From contig NZ_FORI01000004.1 of NCBI RefSeq assembly GCF_900113965.1, positions 62,001 to 126,000 of the forward strand: 64,000 nucleotides of DNA, in the 5' to 3' direction. Under the pieces are notes generated by a model. The model searched no databases. It saw nothing but the letters and a program-made list of their open reading frames with translations, and was not told the origin of the DNA. The position numbers were made by a program, and so were the translations under genes. Of this stretch, positions 9,218 to 19,506 are shown piece by piece. This stretch comes from Treponema bryantii (GTDB taxonomy: Bacteria; Spirochaetota; Spirochaetia; Treponematales; Treponemataceae). Each line of letters starts with the position of its first letter. Position 1 is the stretch's first letter.

Positions 9218-10396
9218 ATGACAGGACACTTTATTTCCAGAATCAGATTTTCTCTTTTTTTCTTTGTGGCAGTAATATTGTCTTTGTCTTTGATTTCCTG
9301 TAAGAAAAAAAATCCTCTTGTGGACGAAATAAATTCAGATACAGCGAAAACTACAGAACCATCTGATGAAGAGCTTTATAATTTTTACAGTCCCGCAGAA
9401 GATGATGCTTCGTGGGTAGAAAGCCTTTTGATGCAGATAGAAGAAGAGCGAATTGCAGAAGAACTTTCTAAAATGGAAAGCACCCTTGAAGATTATCAGG
9501 TAGAAGATAATCAAAGTGGAAGTGAAGCTGCTGTCTCAGATAATACAGAGCCGCAGGAAGAATTAAATCCTGTTGAAAAGTTTTTTGAAGAAGCAAAAGA
9601 AGGAAAAGTAATAACCGGAAAAAATAACGAGCTTCGTTTTTATGAGTTTGATAAAGAGATTCTTGCACCACAATTTACAGCTGACGGGCTTGTTGTAGTT
9701 CATTCAAATGACAGCAGCGTAACAAGAAACTTTTATGATTTAAAATATCAGCTGGTAAAAAAAGAAGAATGGACTATCAAATCTGCAAGCGATGCAAAGA
9801 AACTAAAATCAGAAGAGTTTGAATATTCAGAAGAAAACGGAAAGGTTATAAAAAAAGATATTGTTACAGAAAAAACTCGAGAGTCAGTTTTGTATAACGC
9901 CGAAGGTTTACCATCAGCTTCGAAAAAATATGCTGTTGCAGATGATAAGAATTATATTCTGATGGAGAGAGTGTGGACTTATAACGAACAGAATAAAGTA
10001 ATTAAAGATGTTCAAAATGAATATCTTTATAAGACTAATGATTATTCAGATAAGCCTGAGCTTTTTAGCAGACGTTATGAATATACATTTAATGATACAG
10101 TAAATCAAAATGAAGAAGGTGAAACAGAAGAAAATGAGATTCCACCTGATTCAAAATATTATGAGAATAATGTCCTTAAGATGAAAAAGATTTATACCGC
10201 ACAAAAGGGAGCCTATTATACCTGGGTATATTTTGATGAAAACCTTGCGGTAAAAACTTATTATGAAGATGATATAAGAGTTCGGGATGAGTTCTATAAT
10301 AACGGAAAACTGTTCAGAATTAAGACTTATGAAAAACTTCAGACTCAGGAAGAACAGACTGACGGACAGACTGTAGTGCAGGGGGAGCAAAGATGA
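9218..10396 (+). CDS. Predicted lipoprotein, spirochaetal hypothetical
   Basis: 392 residues. The N-terminus has a basic start, a hydrophobic stretch and a lipobox-like LISC before Lys-rich residues, so it is probably lipidated at that cysteine. An acidic, Glu-rich region follows (residues ~40-130). The rest is repeated short beta-strand pieces such as FYEFDKE and YENNVLKMKKIY, resembling MORN/toxin-type YD-like strands. The stop overlaps the following permease start by four bases, so it is cotranscribed with the Lol-like exporter. Linking it to lipoprotein sorting is inference from that position only. Confidence 0.7.
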   Translation: MTGHFISRIRFSLFFFVAVILSLSLISCKKKNPLVDEINSDTAKTTEPSDEELYNFYSPAEDDASWVESLLMQIEEERIAEELSKMESTLEDYQVEDNQSGSEAAVSDNTEPQEELNPVEKFFEEAKEGKVITGKNNELRFYEFDKEILAPQFTADGLVVVHSNDSSVTRNFYDLKYQLVKKEEWTIKSASDAKKLKSEEFEYSEENGKVIKKDIVTEKTRESVLYNAEGLPSASKKYAVADDKNYILMERVWTYNEQNKVIKDVQNEYLYKTNDYSDKPELFSRRYEYTFNDTVNQNEEGETEENEIPPDSKYYENNVLKMKKIYTAQKGAYYTWVYFDENLAVKTYYEDDIRVRDEFYNNGKLFRIKTYEKLQTQEEQTDGQTVVQGEQR

Positions 10397-11709
10397 AAGA
10401 CGGATTTATAAAAAATCTAAGATGGATTTCTGCAGTCTCAAGAAGGTTTGCCCGTGTAGACAGAAAGGGGCGCTCTGCCGTAACTTCAACTCTCGCTACT
10501 CTTGGAATCTGTTTTGGCGTTATGACCCTTACAGTTGTAATGAGTGTTATGAACGGCTTTCAGATGAGTTTTATAGATGCAATTCTTGAAGTGTCTTCAT
10601 ATCATATTCGTGCAGTTGATGTTCCATCAAATGAAGAGCCTTCGTTAATAGCTGCCTGTAAAGAAAACAAATATGTTTCTGCATGCGTGCCCTTTTATGA
10701 AGCGCAGGCTTTGATGACTGGCGATAAGGGCGGGGCAGTTGCCGTAAATGTTCGTGCTGCAGACGAATCAATTTATTACGAAGATCCTGGTTTTCAGAAA
10801 CAGCTTAAAATGGTTTCTGGAAGTTTTGATTTTTCTGATGCGGATTCAATTGTGCTGGGAAGTACCCTTGCAAGAAATCTTGGAGTGCGAGTAGGAAGTA
10901 CTGTAAATCTTCTTGTTATGAGCGGCGGAAGTGATGTTGATTTATTTTCGTCAGACAGAATCTTTACAGTCAGAGGAATTTTTTCTACCGGCTATGCAGA
11001 AATAAACAGCGGTTATGCGTTTGTTGGAACTCAGGCAGCAGAAAAATATTTTGGAAACTCTGCAAAAAAAATCTGGGGAATCAAACTTAAAAAGTATGAT
11101 GATGACTTAAGGGCAGTGTCTTCTCTTAATAAACAATTACAGTGGTCTGAAGGAGCGAAATCACAATTAATCTCCTGGCGTAATTTCAACCGAACCTTCT
11201 TTGGTGCACTCAGAATTGAAAAGAACATGCTTCTCTTTCTTGTTGCCTTAATCTTTGTTGTTGTTGCAATAAATATTTATAACGGTATGCGCCGCCTTGT
11301 GTTTGAACGCCGTACAGAAATTGCAGTACTCTCTGCGCTTGGAGCCCGAAAGTCTGGAATCAAATCAATCTTTATAATGCGCGGACTTATAATGGGAACA
11401 GTCGGAGCCCTTACAGGCGTTGTGCTTGGTATTTTAATCAGCTTAAATACAGATGCAGTTTTCCTTGTTGCGGCAAAACTGATGTATGGAATTCAATATC
11501 TTGTTACAGCAATTACAGATCGGCAGAATCTTCAGTATGTTCAGGTCAATTCTTCTTATACACTTTACGCTACAATTCCAGCCCGAGTATTTCCGGGTGA
11601 AGTTGCAGCAATCACACTCTTTGGAATTTTCTCTCCGCTTATTGCATCACTTGCGGCCAGCAGAAATGTTTTAAAGATGACAGTTTCGGAGGTACTTCAT
11701 AATGAGTAA
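10393..11709 (+). CDS. LolC/LolE-type lipoprotein-releasing permease, first copy
   Basis: 438 residues with the MacB/FtsX layout. One membrane helix near residues 35-60 is preceded by the family-typical start (RKGRSAVTSTLATLGICFGVMTLTVVMSVMNGF). A large periplasmic domain follows, then three C-terminal helices from about residue 275 containing the coupling segment ERRTEIAVLSALGARKSGI. With the ATPase that follows and the second permease it would extract lipoproteins from the inner membrane for transfer to the outer membrane. It overlaps both neighbours, forming a tight operon. Confidence 0.88.
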   Translation: MKDGFIKNLRWISAVSRRFARVDRKGRSAVTSTLATLGICFGVMTLTVVMSVMNGFQMSFIDAILEVSSYHIRAVDVPSNEEPSLIAACKENKYVSACVPFYEAQALMTGDKGGAVAVNVRAADESIYYEDPGFQKQLKMVSGSFDFSDADSIVLGSTLARNLGVRVGSTVNLLVMSGGSDVDLFSSDRIFTVRGIFSTGYAEINSGYAFVGTQAAEKYFGNSAKKIWGIKLKKYDDDLRAVSSLNKQLQWSEGAKSQLISWRNFNRTFFGALRIEKNMLLFLVALIFVVVAINIYNGMRRLVFERRTEIAVLSALGARKSGIKSIFIMRGLIMGTVGALTGVVLGILISLNTDAVFLVAAKLMYGIQYLVTAITDRQNLQYVQVNSSYTLYATIPARVFPGEVAAITLFGIFSPLIASLAASRNVLKMTVSEVLHNE

Positions 11710-12373
11710 TATCCTTACAATAAAAAATCTTGAAAAAGTTTATGTAACAGACAGCGAAAAACTTACCGTTTTAAAAGACCTGAACCTCAGTGTTGAGGAA
11801 GGTTCAAAAATTGCAGTAGTAGGTGAGAGCGGTAGTGGAAAAAGTACACTCCTTAATATTATTGGTGGAATTGATTCTGCAACCAGTGGAACTGTAAAGG
11901 CTGGTGAATGGGAAGTTACTTCTTTGAATGAAGCAAAAATGTCTGAATATCGTTCTCATTTTCTTGGCCTCATTTTCCAGTTTCATTATCTGCTCAAAGA
12001 TTTTACTGCTCTGGAAAATGTTTATATGCCGGCTTTAATTGCTGGTGCTTCAAAGAAAGAAGCAATTGAAAGAGCAACCGGTCTGCTGGAAGATGTAGGA
12101 GTTGCAGACAGAATCAATCATCTTCCTTCTCAGCTTTCTGGTGGTGAGCGACAGAGAGTTGCTGTTGCACGCGCCCTTGTAAATGACCCGAGCCTTATTC
12201 TGGCCGATGAACCGACTGGAAACCTTGATCCTGCAAATGCAGAAAAAATTGGTTCATTGCTTTTTTCAATGGCAGACAAATATAAAAAGACTCTGATTCT
12301 TGTAACTCATGATATGAAGCTTGCGGCAAACGGAGACAGACAGTTTAGTATTGTTGAGGGGCGGCTTAAATGA
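11702..12373 (+). CDS. lolD: LolD-type ABC transporter ATPase
   Basis: 223 residues, normal for the family. Walker [10 protein letters not shown] is near residue 40, the Q-loop region is FQFHYLL, the signature [15 protein letters not shown] and the Walker [13 protein letters not shown]. This arrangement is that of the MacB/LolD subfamily. It energises lipoprotein release by the flanking permeases. It overlaps the first permease by eight bases and the second by four. Confidence 0.92.
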   Translation: MSNILTIKNLEKVYVTDSEKLTVLKDLNLSVEEGSKIAVVGESGSGKSTLLNIIGGIDSATSGTVKAGEWEVTSLNEAKMSEYRSHFLGLIFQFHYLLKDFTALENVYMPALIAGASKKEAIERATGLLEDVGVADRINHLPSQLSGGERQRVAVARALVNDPSLILADEPTGNLDPANAEKIGSLLFSMADKYKKTLILVTHDMKLAANGDRQFSIVEGRLK

Positions 12374-13683
12374 CTTTTTCATATTCTCTGAAATTTGCAA
12401 AAAGCCTCATCTTCCCAAAATCTGAAAAGAAGTCTATCGCGCGAAAAAGTCTTTTCGGAGCTGTGCTCTGCATTGGTCTTAGTATTGTTCCTCTGATTGT
12501 TGTTACCTCAGTTACAAACGGAATGATAGATGGAATGACAGAAAGAATCATAGGGCTTTCTTCTTCACACATACAGGCCTATGTTTCTCCGAATATCAGC
12601 AAGGTAAAAACTGTAGAAGAGTTTATTGAATATGCAAATGATACAGCGTCAGTTAAAGGCATTACTGGTATTTATCCTGAGGTGGATATTTCTGCAATTG
12701 CCGCCGGTAAAAAAGGCCGAAGCGGAATTGAAATCAGAGCTGTAGAAAAAGATATTTTTGTACGCAATCAATCCTTTGCAAAGCTTTTTGAAGTTTCAGA
12801 AGGTGAAATTGATTCATTTGTAAATCCTGGTGAGGACAGCAGAGCCGGTGCAGTAATCGGAAAAAAACTTGCAGAAGATCTTGAACTTCATGCAGGGGAT
12901 AATTTTAGAATAATTACGACAAAAACTTCCGGTGAAAAAATGGTTCCAAAGCTTACAACCTTCCGCATTGCCGCCGTAGTTTCTTCGGGCTATCAGGAGC
13001 TTGATCAGTTCTGGGTATTTGTTCCTATTGAAGCAGCCTATTCTTCGCTTTCAATGGAAAGTGCAACTTATAATGTCATGCTCGAAACTGAAGATGCTTT
13101 TGCACCGGAACTGGTTGCAATTCAAAGACGGGTTGGAGAACGATTCGGCCGTTACGCAAATGTTTACCGCTGGGATCAGATTCATACCGCAGAGTTTGAA
13201 AACTTTTCTTCAACAAAGGTAATGCTTGTTTTTGTTATGATGCTGATTGTTCTGGTTGCTACAGTAAATATTTCTTCTGCAATCGTAATGCTTGTAATGG
13301 AACGCCAGAAAGAAATTGCAATTTTGAAGAGTATAGGTGCAAAGCCTCGTGGAATCACCTTTGCTTTTTTGACTGCCGCTTTTGCATGTGGGGCTGGGGG
13401 GCTTGTATTAGGACTGCCAATCGGTATAATTCTTACAGTTTTTTCAAATCAGATTGTACATGGGCTTGAAAAACTGATAAATATGTTTGCTGTTATGGGT
13501 GGGCACGCAGAAGTACATCTTATGGATCCGGCTTATTATTTAGCTGAAATTCCAGTTGAAATTCCTGTAATTCAGATTATCCTTATAGCAGTGTCAGTTT
13601 TGATTTTATCAGTGCTGGTTTCTTATATTCCTTCCAGAAAAGCAGGACGTGAGAAGCCGCTGGAGATTTTGAGGAAAAATTAA
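12370..13683 (+). CDS. LolC/LolE-type lipoprotein-releasing permease, second copy
   Basis: 437 residues, same topology as the first permease: one N-terminal helix, a periplasmic domain, then three helices with the coupling motif ERQKEIAILKSIGAKPRGI. Two diverged permeases flanking one ATPase matches a heterodimeric LolCDE complex rather than the LolF homodimer. Which copy corresponds to LolC or LolE cannot be decided by eye. Its stop shares one base with the mcsA start. Confidence 0.88.
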   Translation: MTFSYSLKFAKSLIFPKSEKKSIARKSLFGAVLCIGLSIVPLIVVTSVTNGMIDGMTERIIGLSSSHIQAYVSPNISKVKTVEEFIEYANDTASVKGITGIYPEVDISAIAAGKKGRSGIEIRAVEKDIFVRNQSFAKLFEVSEGEIDSFVNPGEDSRAGAVIGKKLAEDLELHAGDNFRIITTKTSGEKMVPKLTTFRIAAVVSSGYQELDQFWVFVPIEAAYSSLSMESATYNVMLETEDAFAPELVAIQRRVGERFGRYANVYRWDQIHTAEFENFSSTKVMLVFVMMLIVLVATVNISSAIVMLVMERQKEIAILKSIGAKPRGITFAFLTAAFACGAGGLVLGLPIGIILTVFSNQIVHGLEKLINMFAVMGGHAEVHLMDPAYYLAEIPVEIPVIQIILIAVSVLILSVLVSYIPSRKAGREKPLEILRKN

Positions 13684-13997
13684 TGAAATGCTGTAGTGTG
13701 TGCGGATGCACCTTTGATCAGATTGTAAAGTCTCAGAGAATTGGTTGTGCGGAATGTTATTATACTTTTGCAGAAGAATTCCGCGCAACTCTTGAAACAT
13801 ACGGAATATCTGGTGAATATAAGGGCTCTCTTCCAAAACGCCTCAAAGGTTACCGCTCAACTCTCGTAGACCGCATGACAATGCAGATCAAACTAGAGGA
13901 AGCCGTGGCGGCCGAAGACTACGAAAAAGCAGCATTGTATAGAGACTATCTTAAGGTATTGAATCATGGCACGGAAACCAAAGACGGACAACAATAA
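13683..13997 (+). CDS. mcsA: McsA-like zinc-finger and UVR-motif protein
   Basis: 104 residues, shorter than Bacillus McsA. Two CxxC pairs (CSVCGC and CAEC) form a zinc finger in the first ~35 residues. A UVR motif (KLEEAVAAEDYEKAALYRDYL) closes the protein. In Firmicutes McsA activates the McsB arginine kinase and modulates CtsR/ClpC. Here it precedes mcsB and clpC, preserving the operon order but without ctsR. It shares one base with the upstream stop and overlaps mcsB by 32 bases. Confidence 0.85.
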   Translation: MKCCSVCGCTFDQIVKSQRIGCAECYYTFAEEFRATLETYGISGEYKGSLPKRLKGYRSTLVDRMTMQIKLEEAVAAEDYEKAALYRDYLKVLNHGTETKDGQQ

Positions 13998-15117
13998 AAT
14001 AGACGATGCGGGGACATCGGGAAAGTCAGGGATATCGACACCGTCGGCCACAGCCGGTGAAAATGTCTGGTTTTCCTTACCTGGTAACAACGACGATGTT
14101 GTTATTTCAACCAGAGCCCGCATAGTAAGAAATCTTGCAGATTTTCCTTTTCCCTCAAAAATGTCTGATGATGACAGACGCCGCGTTCAGTCGCTGGTTT
14201 ATGACGCTTTTTCGGGCGTTGAAAACTGGCGTTTTATTGAAATGAGTGGTATTTCAGAGCCGGGAAAGGAAATTCTCCGCGATAAAAATGTTTTAGATGA
14301 GGAATGCGGGGCTGTTGTAATTAATTATGGTGATGAAAGCTCTTCCTGCCTTGTAAACGGTACCGACCATATTAAGCTTTCTTCTTTTGTAGCGGGCCTG
14401 GACTGCGAAAAAGCAATGAAAAAGGTCTACCATACAGACGAAATGCTTCAGGAAAAGCTGCAGTTTGCGGCAAGTATAGACTTTGGCTACCTTACTTCCA
14501 TGGTAAAAGACTGCGGAACCGGCTTAAAGTTCAGCGTAAGAATGTTCCTTCCGTCTATTGTGCTCTCGGGGCAGTTTGAATCGGTTGTTTCTCTTGTACA
14601 TTCAAAAAAAATGTCTATAAAACCGGTATTTAAGAGCGATCAGATTGCGGATTTCTCAAACTGCCTGTTTGATGTGAGTACGGTCAGTTGTGCCGAAGGC
14701 ACCGAACTCGATCAGATGGCTGGAATTCACTCAATTGTAAGTGTTATTTTAAAAAAGGAACGCAAGATTCGGTCAAATTTTGCCGATAATAATCCTACAG
14801 TAGTCTTGAATTTTTTTAAGCAGAGCTACGCGCGGGCAATGTATTCACTGCTGCTTTCTTATGAAGAGGCAGTGAGCATTATATCAGCGGTAAAATGGGG
14901 CTTGCAGCTCAAGCTCATCAAGGGCATTTCAGAGTGCGAATTGAACGGATTATATTACCGGGTAAAAGACGGTCATCTGAAATATCTTTGCGATAACTAT
15001 GCGTTTACCTTCGAAGATGATGTAAAGTCCAGCCTGCAGCTTCAGATTAAAAGACTCAGAACTATTGTAATTCAGCAGGCCTTTGAGGGAATTGTTAATG
15101 AAAAACCTGTCTCCTAG
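13966..15117 (+). CDS. mcsB: McsB-family guanido kinase homologue, probably catalytically degenerate
   Basis: 383 residues, full length plus an ~40-residue N-terminal extension. The nucleotide-binding STRARIVRN is present at residues 48-56. Other landmark motifs have diverged. The catalytic NEEDH becomes VNGTDHI near residue 133, losing both glutamates. The CPTN loop becomes MVKDCGTG. The segment corresponding to RGxxGE reads KPVFKSD. In characterised McsB these residues bind ATP and arginine, so this protein may be a pseudokinase that keeps a binding role, such as delivering substrates to ClpC. It sits between mcsA and clpC, overlapping both. The family is clear; loss of activity is inferred from a by-eye alignment. 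Confidence 0.8.
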   Translation: MARKPKTDNNKIDDAGTSGKSGISTPSATAGENVWFSLPGNNDDVVISTRARIVRNLADFPFPSKMSDDDRRRVQSLVYDAFSGVENWRFIEMSGISEPGKEILRDKNVLDEECGAVVINYGDESSSCLVNGTDHIKLSSFVAGLDCEKAMKKVYHTDEMLQEKLQFAASIDFGYLTSMVKDCGTGLKFSVRMFLPSIVLSGQFESVVSLVHSKKMSIKPVFKSDQIADFSNCLFDVSTVSCAEGTELDQMAGIHSIVSVILKKERKIRSNFADNNPTVVLNFFKQSYARAMYSLLLSYEEAVSIISAVKWGLQLKLIKGISECELNGLYYRVKDGHLKYLCDNYAFTFEDDVKSSLQLQIKRLRTIVIQQAFEGIVNEKPVS

Positions 15118-17710
15118 AGCAAAAAAAATCTTAATGGTACTGGCACAGGATGAAGCCAGAAAAATTGGAAGCAGTCAGTTATTACCTGAACATGTGCTTC
15201 TTGCAATCCTGAAATCAAAGGAAGGACTCGGATACGCAGCAATTTCAGAACTCGGATTAGATACCTCTAAACTTGAATCTGCAATTGAAACCTTTTTCCG
15301 TGATGACATTCATTCACCGACTCTGGACGCTATTCCAAAGAGCCGTCGTTATCAGTTTATGATTGATATTGCAGATATTGAATCGTCTGCATTGCATAAT
15401 AATTATATTGGTACAGAACATCTTCTGCTTGCGGCTATCCGCGATGAAGGAAGTGTAACAGCAAAGTTCTTTGCAAATGAAGGATACACAATTATGGATG
15501 CCCGCTTTACTGTTATGGAACTTCAGGCAGATGGTGGTTCTTCTATCCGTCAGCAGAACGCAGAAAGTCTAGTAGATTCTGTATTCCGTTCGCTTTTGAA
15601 TGACGATGCGGGCGGCGGACTTTTCGGAGTCTTTGAAGAAAAGAAATCAGAAAAACGCCAGCCTATAGATAAATCAAATTCAGGTCAAAAGCAGTCTTTC
15701 CTTGCAGAATACAGCCGTGACCTTACAAAGCTGGCCCGCGAAAATAAGGATGACCCTGTTGTTGGCCGCGATAAAGAAATTCACCGCGTAATTCAGATTC
15801 TCTCCCGCCGCACAAAAAATAATCCTGTACTCACAGGTGAACCTGGCGTTGGTAAAACTGCAATTGTAGAAGGTCTTGCTCAGCACATTGCCGCAGGTAA
15901 GGTTCCTGAAGGTCTTTTGAACAAGCGCATATTGTCTTTGGATTTGGCTGCCATTGTTGCTGGTACAAAGTACCGCGGTGAGTTTGAAGAGCGCATGAAA
16001 AAAATGATGAAGGAACTCCAGGATAATAAGGACATCATCCTCTTTATCGACGAACTTCATACAATCATTGGTGCCGGTGGTCCTGAAGGAACAATGGACG
16101 CTTCTAACATAATGAAGCCTGCTCTTTCACGCGGAGAAATCCAGATTATCGGTGCAACAACAACTAAAGAATATACCCGCCATATTGAAAAGGATCTGGC
16201 ACTTGAGCGCCGCTTCCAGGTTGTTAAGGTTGAAGAGCCTGGTGACGAAGAAACAGAAGAGATTCTCAACGGAATCAAAACTAAATACGAAAACTATCAC
16301 AGAGTAATTTATGATGATGCAGTAATTCCTGCCATTGTAAAACTCAGCCGCCGCTATATCCCGGAGAAGGTTTTGCCGGATAAAGCAATTGATATTCTTG
16401 ATGAAGCAGGAGCTGCAAAAAAGATTCAGGAAGAAGCAAGACCAACAGAGCTTGCAGAGCTTGAGCAGAATATCAGCCAGCTGATTGAAGAAAAAACTGC
16501 CCTGGTAAAAAATCAGGATTATGAAAGTGCGGCCCTGGTTCGCGACAAGGTAATTGACCTCAAGCGCCGCCTCAACGTTTACAGCGATCTTTGGAAGCAG
16601 AACGGAAACAGCGGAACAAAACGCGTTACAGTTTCTGATGTTGAACATATTATTTCTGAGATGACCGGAGTTCCTGTAGAGCGCCTTTCTTCTTCAGAAG
16701 CAGAACGTATTGTTCATATGGAAGACGAGCTTCACAATACTGTAATCGGCCAGAATGCCGCAGTAAGTGTGATTTCCGGCGCAATCCGCCGGGCCCGCGC
16801 AGGCATTTCTTCTCCAAAACATCCGGTCGGTAGTTTTATATTCCTGGGCCCTACAGGCGTGGGTAAAACTCAGCTTGCTAAGGCTCTGGCAAAATATCTT
16901 TTCGGCAGTGAAGATTCATTGATCCGAATTGATATGTCGGACTATATGGAAAAGCATACTGCCAGCCGCTTAGTTGGAGCGCCACCGGGATACGTCGGTT
17001 ACGAAGAGGGTGGTGTACTTACAGAAAAGGTCCGCCGCCATCCATACTCGGTTGTTTTGTTAGACGAAATTGAAAAGGCACATCCGGATATTTTCAACCT
17101 CCTGCTTCAGTTGCTTGAAGAAGGAGAGCTTTCTGATAATCTTGGCCACACTGTAAACTTCCGCAACACTGTCATCATAATGACAAGTAATGCCGGTGCC
17201 CGCCAGATTACAAACGAAGGTCGCGTAGGCTTTGGAATACTTGCAAATGCCGACGGCGTTATGCCTTACGAAGAAATCAAGGCTGGTGCTATGAATGAGC
17301 TTAAAAAACTCCTCAGCCCTGAGCTTATAAACCGCATTGACGACGTAATTGTATTCGATGCCCTTTCTAAAAAAGAGGTTGCAAAGATTCTGGATATTCA
17401 GCTTGCAGAGCTCGAAGAACGTCTTAAGGAAAAAGGCCTTACAATCAGCCTTAAGCCAAAGGCAAAAGAATACCTTATTGAAAACGGATATAACCCTGCA
17501 ATGGGAGCCCGCCCAATGAAGCGCCTCCTTCGTAAGGAAATTGAAGATCCTCTTTCTATGGAGCTTCTTTCAAATGCCGGAAAAGATTTCAATACAGTAT
17601 CAATCGAATGCAATTCCGGAAAGATAAAGGTTCATCTGGAAAAGATTGAAGAAGAAAAAACGATGGTTTCGATACGCCCTTCAGGCTACTCAACCACCGG
17701 AAAAAATTAA
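15098..17710 (+). CDS. clpC: ATP-dependent Clp protease ATPase subunit ClpC
   Basis: 870 residues from ATG 15098, chosen because GAGGGA lies six bases upstream; a TTG at 15083 is weaker. The protein has an N-terminal double Clp repeat domain, a first AAA module with Walker A GEPGVGKT near residue 246, a middle region containing a UVR-like stretch ([18 protein letters not shown]), and a second AAA module with GPTGVGKT near 583. It unfolds proteins for ClpP. The UVR-like middle and the link with McsA/McsB identify ClpC rather than ClpA or ClpB. The start overlaps mcsB by 20 bases. Confidence 0.94.
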   Translation: MKNLSPRAKKILMVLAQDEARKIGSSQLLPEHVLLAILKSKEGLGYAAISELGLDTSKLESAIETFFRDDIHSPTLDAIPKSRRYQFMIDIADIESSALHNNYIGTEHLLLAAIRDEGSVTAKFFANEGYTIMDARFTVMELQADGGSSIRQQNAESLVDSVFRSLLNDDAGGGLFGVFEEKKSEKRQPIDKSNSGQKQSFLAEYSRDLTKLARENKDDPVVGRDKEIHRVIQILSRRTKNNPVLTGEPGVGKTAIVEGLAQHIAAGKVPEGLLNKRILSLDLAAIVAGTKYRGEFEERMKKMMKELQDNKDIILFIDELHTIIGAGGPEGTMDASNIMKPALSRGEIQIIGATTTKEYTRHIEKDLALERRFQVVKVEEPGDEETEEILNGIKTKYENYHRVIYDDAVIPAIVKLSRRYIPEKVLPDKAIDILDEAGAAKKIQEEARPTELAELEQNISQLIEEKTALVKNQDYESAALVRDKVIDLKRRLNVYSDLWKQNGNSGTKRVTVSDVEHIISEMTGVPVERLSSSEAERIVHMEDELHNTVIGQNAAVSVISGAIRRARAGISSPKHPVGSFIFLGPTGVGKTQLAKALAKYLFGSEDSLIRIDMSDYMEKHTASRLVGAPPGYVGYEEGGVLTEKVRRHPYSVVLLDEIEKAHPDIFNLLLQLLEEGELSDNLGHTVNFRNTVIIMTSNAGARQITNEGRVGFGILANADGVMPYEEIKAGAMNELKKLLSPELINRIDDVIVFDALSKKEVAKILDIQLAELEERLKEKGLTISLKPKAKEYLIENGYNPAMGARPMKRLLRKEIEDPLSMELLSNAGKDFNTVSIECNSGKIKVHLEKIEEEKTMVSIRPSGYSTTGKN

Positions 17711-17734
17711 TAAAAAACAATCAGGAGAGATATA

Positions 17735-18718
17735 ATGAAACGTATTACAACTTTTGTAATTGCACTTTTAATCGCCACCGCTGCCTTTGCTGAATCAATT
17801 CACGTAGGCGTATTGAACGGCCCAACATGTATTCCAGCAGCTTATATGATCGAAAACAACAAGACCATATCTGCTGGTGACACTACTGCAGACGTTACAT
17901 ACGAAAAGTTTGCAGACCCGCAGGCACTTCTTCCAAAACTGATTAAGAAGGAAGTAGACATCGGTTTTATGCCTGTAAATGTTGCCGCAAAGGTTTACAA
18001 CTCTGGTAACAAGTCACTTTTGCTTTGTGCAGTTACAGGTCTTGGAAATCTCAGTCTTATTACAACTGATGAATCAGTAAAAAGTTTTTCAGACCTTAAA
18101 GGAAAAACAGTTTATGTAGCAGGACAGGGAGCAACTCCTGAATATATGTTCCGCTATATTCTTGATGAAAATAAAATCTCCTATTCAACTGACGGAAGTT
18201 CTGCCGACGTTCAGATTGATTTTTCAATTCCAACAGCACAGATTGCCGCTCAGATGATTTCTGGAAAAATCCAGTATGCTGTAGTTCCAGAGCCATTTGC
18301 AACAATTGCGCAAACAAAATCTGAATCTGTAAAAAGAACCTTAAATCTTCAGAATGAATATCTTGCTTTAAGTGGTGCAAAAGAAATATATCCGCTTTCA
18401 GTAATGGTTGTTCGTGCAGACTTTACAAAAGAAAATAAAGAGCTTTTCGAAGCATTCCTTTCAGAATATGAAAAGTCTGCTGCATGGACAGTTGCTAATC
18501 CTGCAGAAGCTGGAAAACTCACAGAAAAGGCAGAGCTTGGTCTTGCAGCCGGTGTAGTTACAAAAGCAATTCCTGTTTCAAATTATGTATACATCCCAGC
18601 TGACAAAGCAAAAAAACAGATTGAAGCAATGCTTTCAATTTTCCTGAAGTGTGACAAAACTTCAATCGGTGGAAAGCTCCCGGACAAAAACTTTTATTAT
18701 GGATCAAAAAAGAAATAA
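17735..18718 (+). CDS. ABC transporter substrate-binding protein, SsuA/TauA/NMT1-like
   Basis: 327 residues with a signal peptide (MKRITTFVIALLIATAAFA). The mature protein follows the type II periplasmic-binding fold used for sulfonates, taurine, nitrate and thiamine-precursor uptake, with LIKKEVDIGFMPVNVAAKVY and the later PEPFATIA. No lipobox is seen. A good ribosome binding site (GGAGAG) precedes the ATG. It starts 25 bases after clpC and overlaps a permease gene. Substrate cannot be read from the sequence. Confidence 0.85.
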   Translation: MKRITTFVIALLIATAAFAESIHVGVLNGPTCIPAAYMIENNKTISAGDTTADVTYEKFADPQALLPKLIKKEVDIGFMPVNVAAKVYNSGNKSLLLCAVTGLGNLSLITTDESVKSFSDLKGKTVYVAGQGATPEYMFRYILDENKISYSTDGSSADVQIDFSIPTAQIAAQMISGKIQYAVVPEPFATIAQTKSESVKRTLNLQNEYLALSGAKEIYPLSVMVVRADFTKENKELFEAFLSEYEKSAAWTVANPAEAGKLTEKAELGLAAGVVTKAIPVSNYVYIPADKAKKQIEAMLSIFLKCDKTSIGGKLPDKNFYYGSKKK

Positions 18719-19469
18719 TATTTTCAGTAGAGTATTATCACCTTTTCTTCTTTTATTAATATGGTATGCGGTTGCCTTAATCATGAAGGCTCCGCTTATT
18801 CTGCCATATCCACATACTGTTCTTGTAAGACTTTGCGAGCTTGCAGGAACAGCTCTTTTCTGGAAAAGTTTTTGCATAACTTTACTTCGTGTAATCCTTG
18901 CCTTTATAATTTCAGTTCTTGCAGGTTTTTGTCTTGGACTTTTATCTGCAGATTATAAGCTTTTTAATTCGTTTTTACAGTTTCCATTAAACGTTATAAG
19001 AGTTACTCCAATTATTGCGTTCATTCTGATTGCTTTATTCTGGTTTAAATCTGGAACTGTGCCTGTAGTTATTGCCACAGTGATGTCACTCCCTGTAATG
19101 GTTACTGCCTGCGAAAAAGGTTTTGAAAGAAATGCAGAAAATATAGAAAAATTATTTAAGGCAAACAGTTATGGTTTTACAGGTTTCTATGCATTCAGAT
19201 ATATCAGATTTCCCTCAGCTCTGCCTGCCATTTTAAGTGGAGCGGAATCTTCTTTCGGCTTGTGTTGGAAAGTTGTCGCTGCCGGTGAAGTTTTGAGTGT
19301 TCCAAGATTTGCAGCCGGAACTCTTATGCAGAAAGCTCAAGTCCATCTTGATACAGCAGATGTACTTGCTGTTACAGCTGTTCTGGTAATTGTAAGCAGC
19401 CTTTGTCAGTGGTTTTTGAAAATCCTGATTAATAAATTCAGTAGTAAAAAAGGCGAAAAAGCATTATAA
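18699..19469 (+). CDS. ABC transporter permease, SsuC/TauC-like
   Basis: 256 residues from ATG 18699; a GTG at 18651 would add 16 residues inside the previous gene. About six membrane helices are visible, beginning FLLLLIWYAVALIMKAPLIL. The cytoplasmic coupling loop lies around ALPAILSGAESSFGLCWKVV, typical of BPD_transp_1 permeases. It pairs with the binding protein upstream, but no ATPase follows, so the nucleotide-binding subunit must be encoded elsewhere or shared. Confidence 0.85.
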   Translation: MDQKRNNIFSRVLSPFLLLLIWYAVALIMKAPLILPYPHTVLVRLCELAGTALFWKSFCITLLRVILAFIISVLAGFCLGLLSADYKLFNSFLQFPLNVIRVTPIIAFILIALFWFKSGTVPVVIATVMSLPVMVTACEKGFERNAENIEKLFKANSYGFTGFYAFRYIRFPSALPAILSGAESSFGLCWKVVAAGEVLSVPRFAAGTLMQKAQVHLDTADVLAVTAVLVIVSSLCQWFLKILINKFSSKKGEKAL

Positions 19470-19486
19470 TTTCTTGATATATAAGG

Positions 19487-19495
19487 TGTTATAAT
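19487..19495 (+). promoter_or_regulatory. Extended -10 promoter for the phosphoribosyltransferase gene
   Basis: TG-T-TATAAT at 19487-19495 is an exact extended -10 element. No good -35 is found at 16-18 bases upstream, which extended -10 promoters tolerate. The start would be near 19502, giving a leader of about five bases before ATG 19507, with GAGG at 19497-19500. Confidence 0.5.
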
Positions 19496-19506
19496 CGAGG
19501 TTTTAA

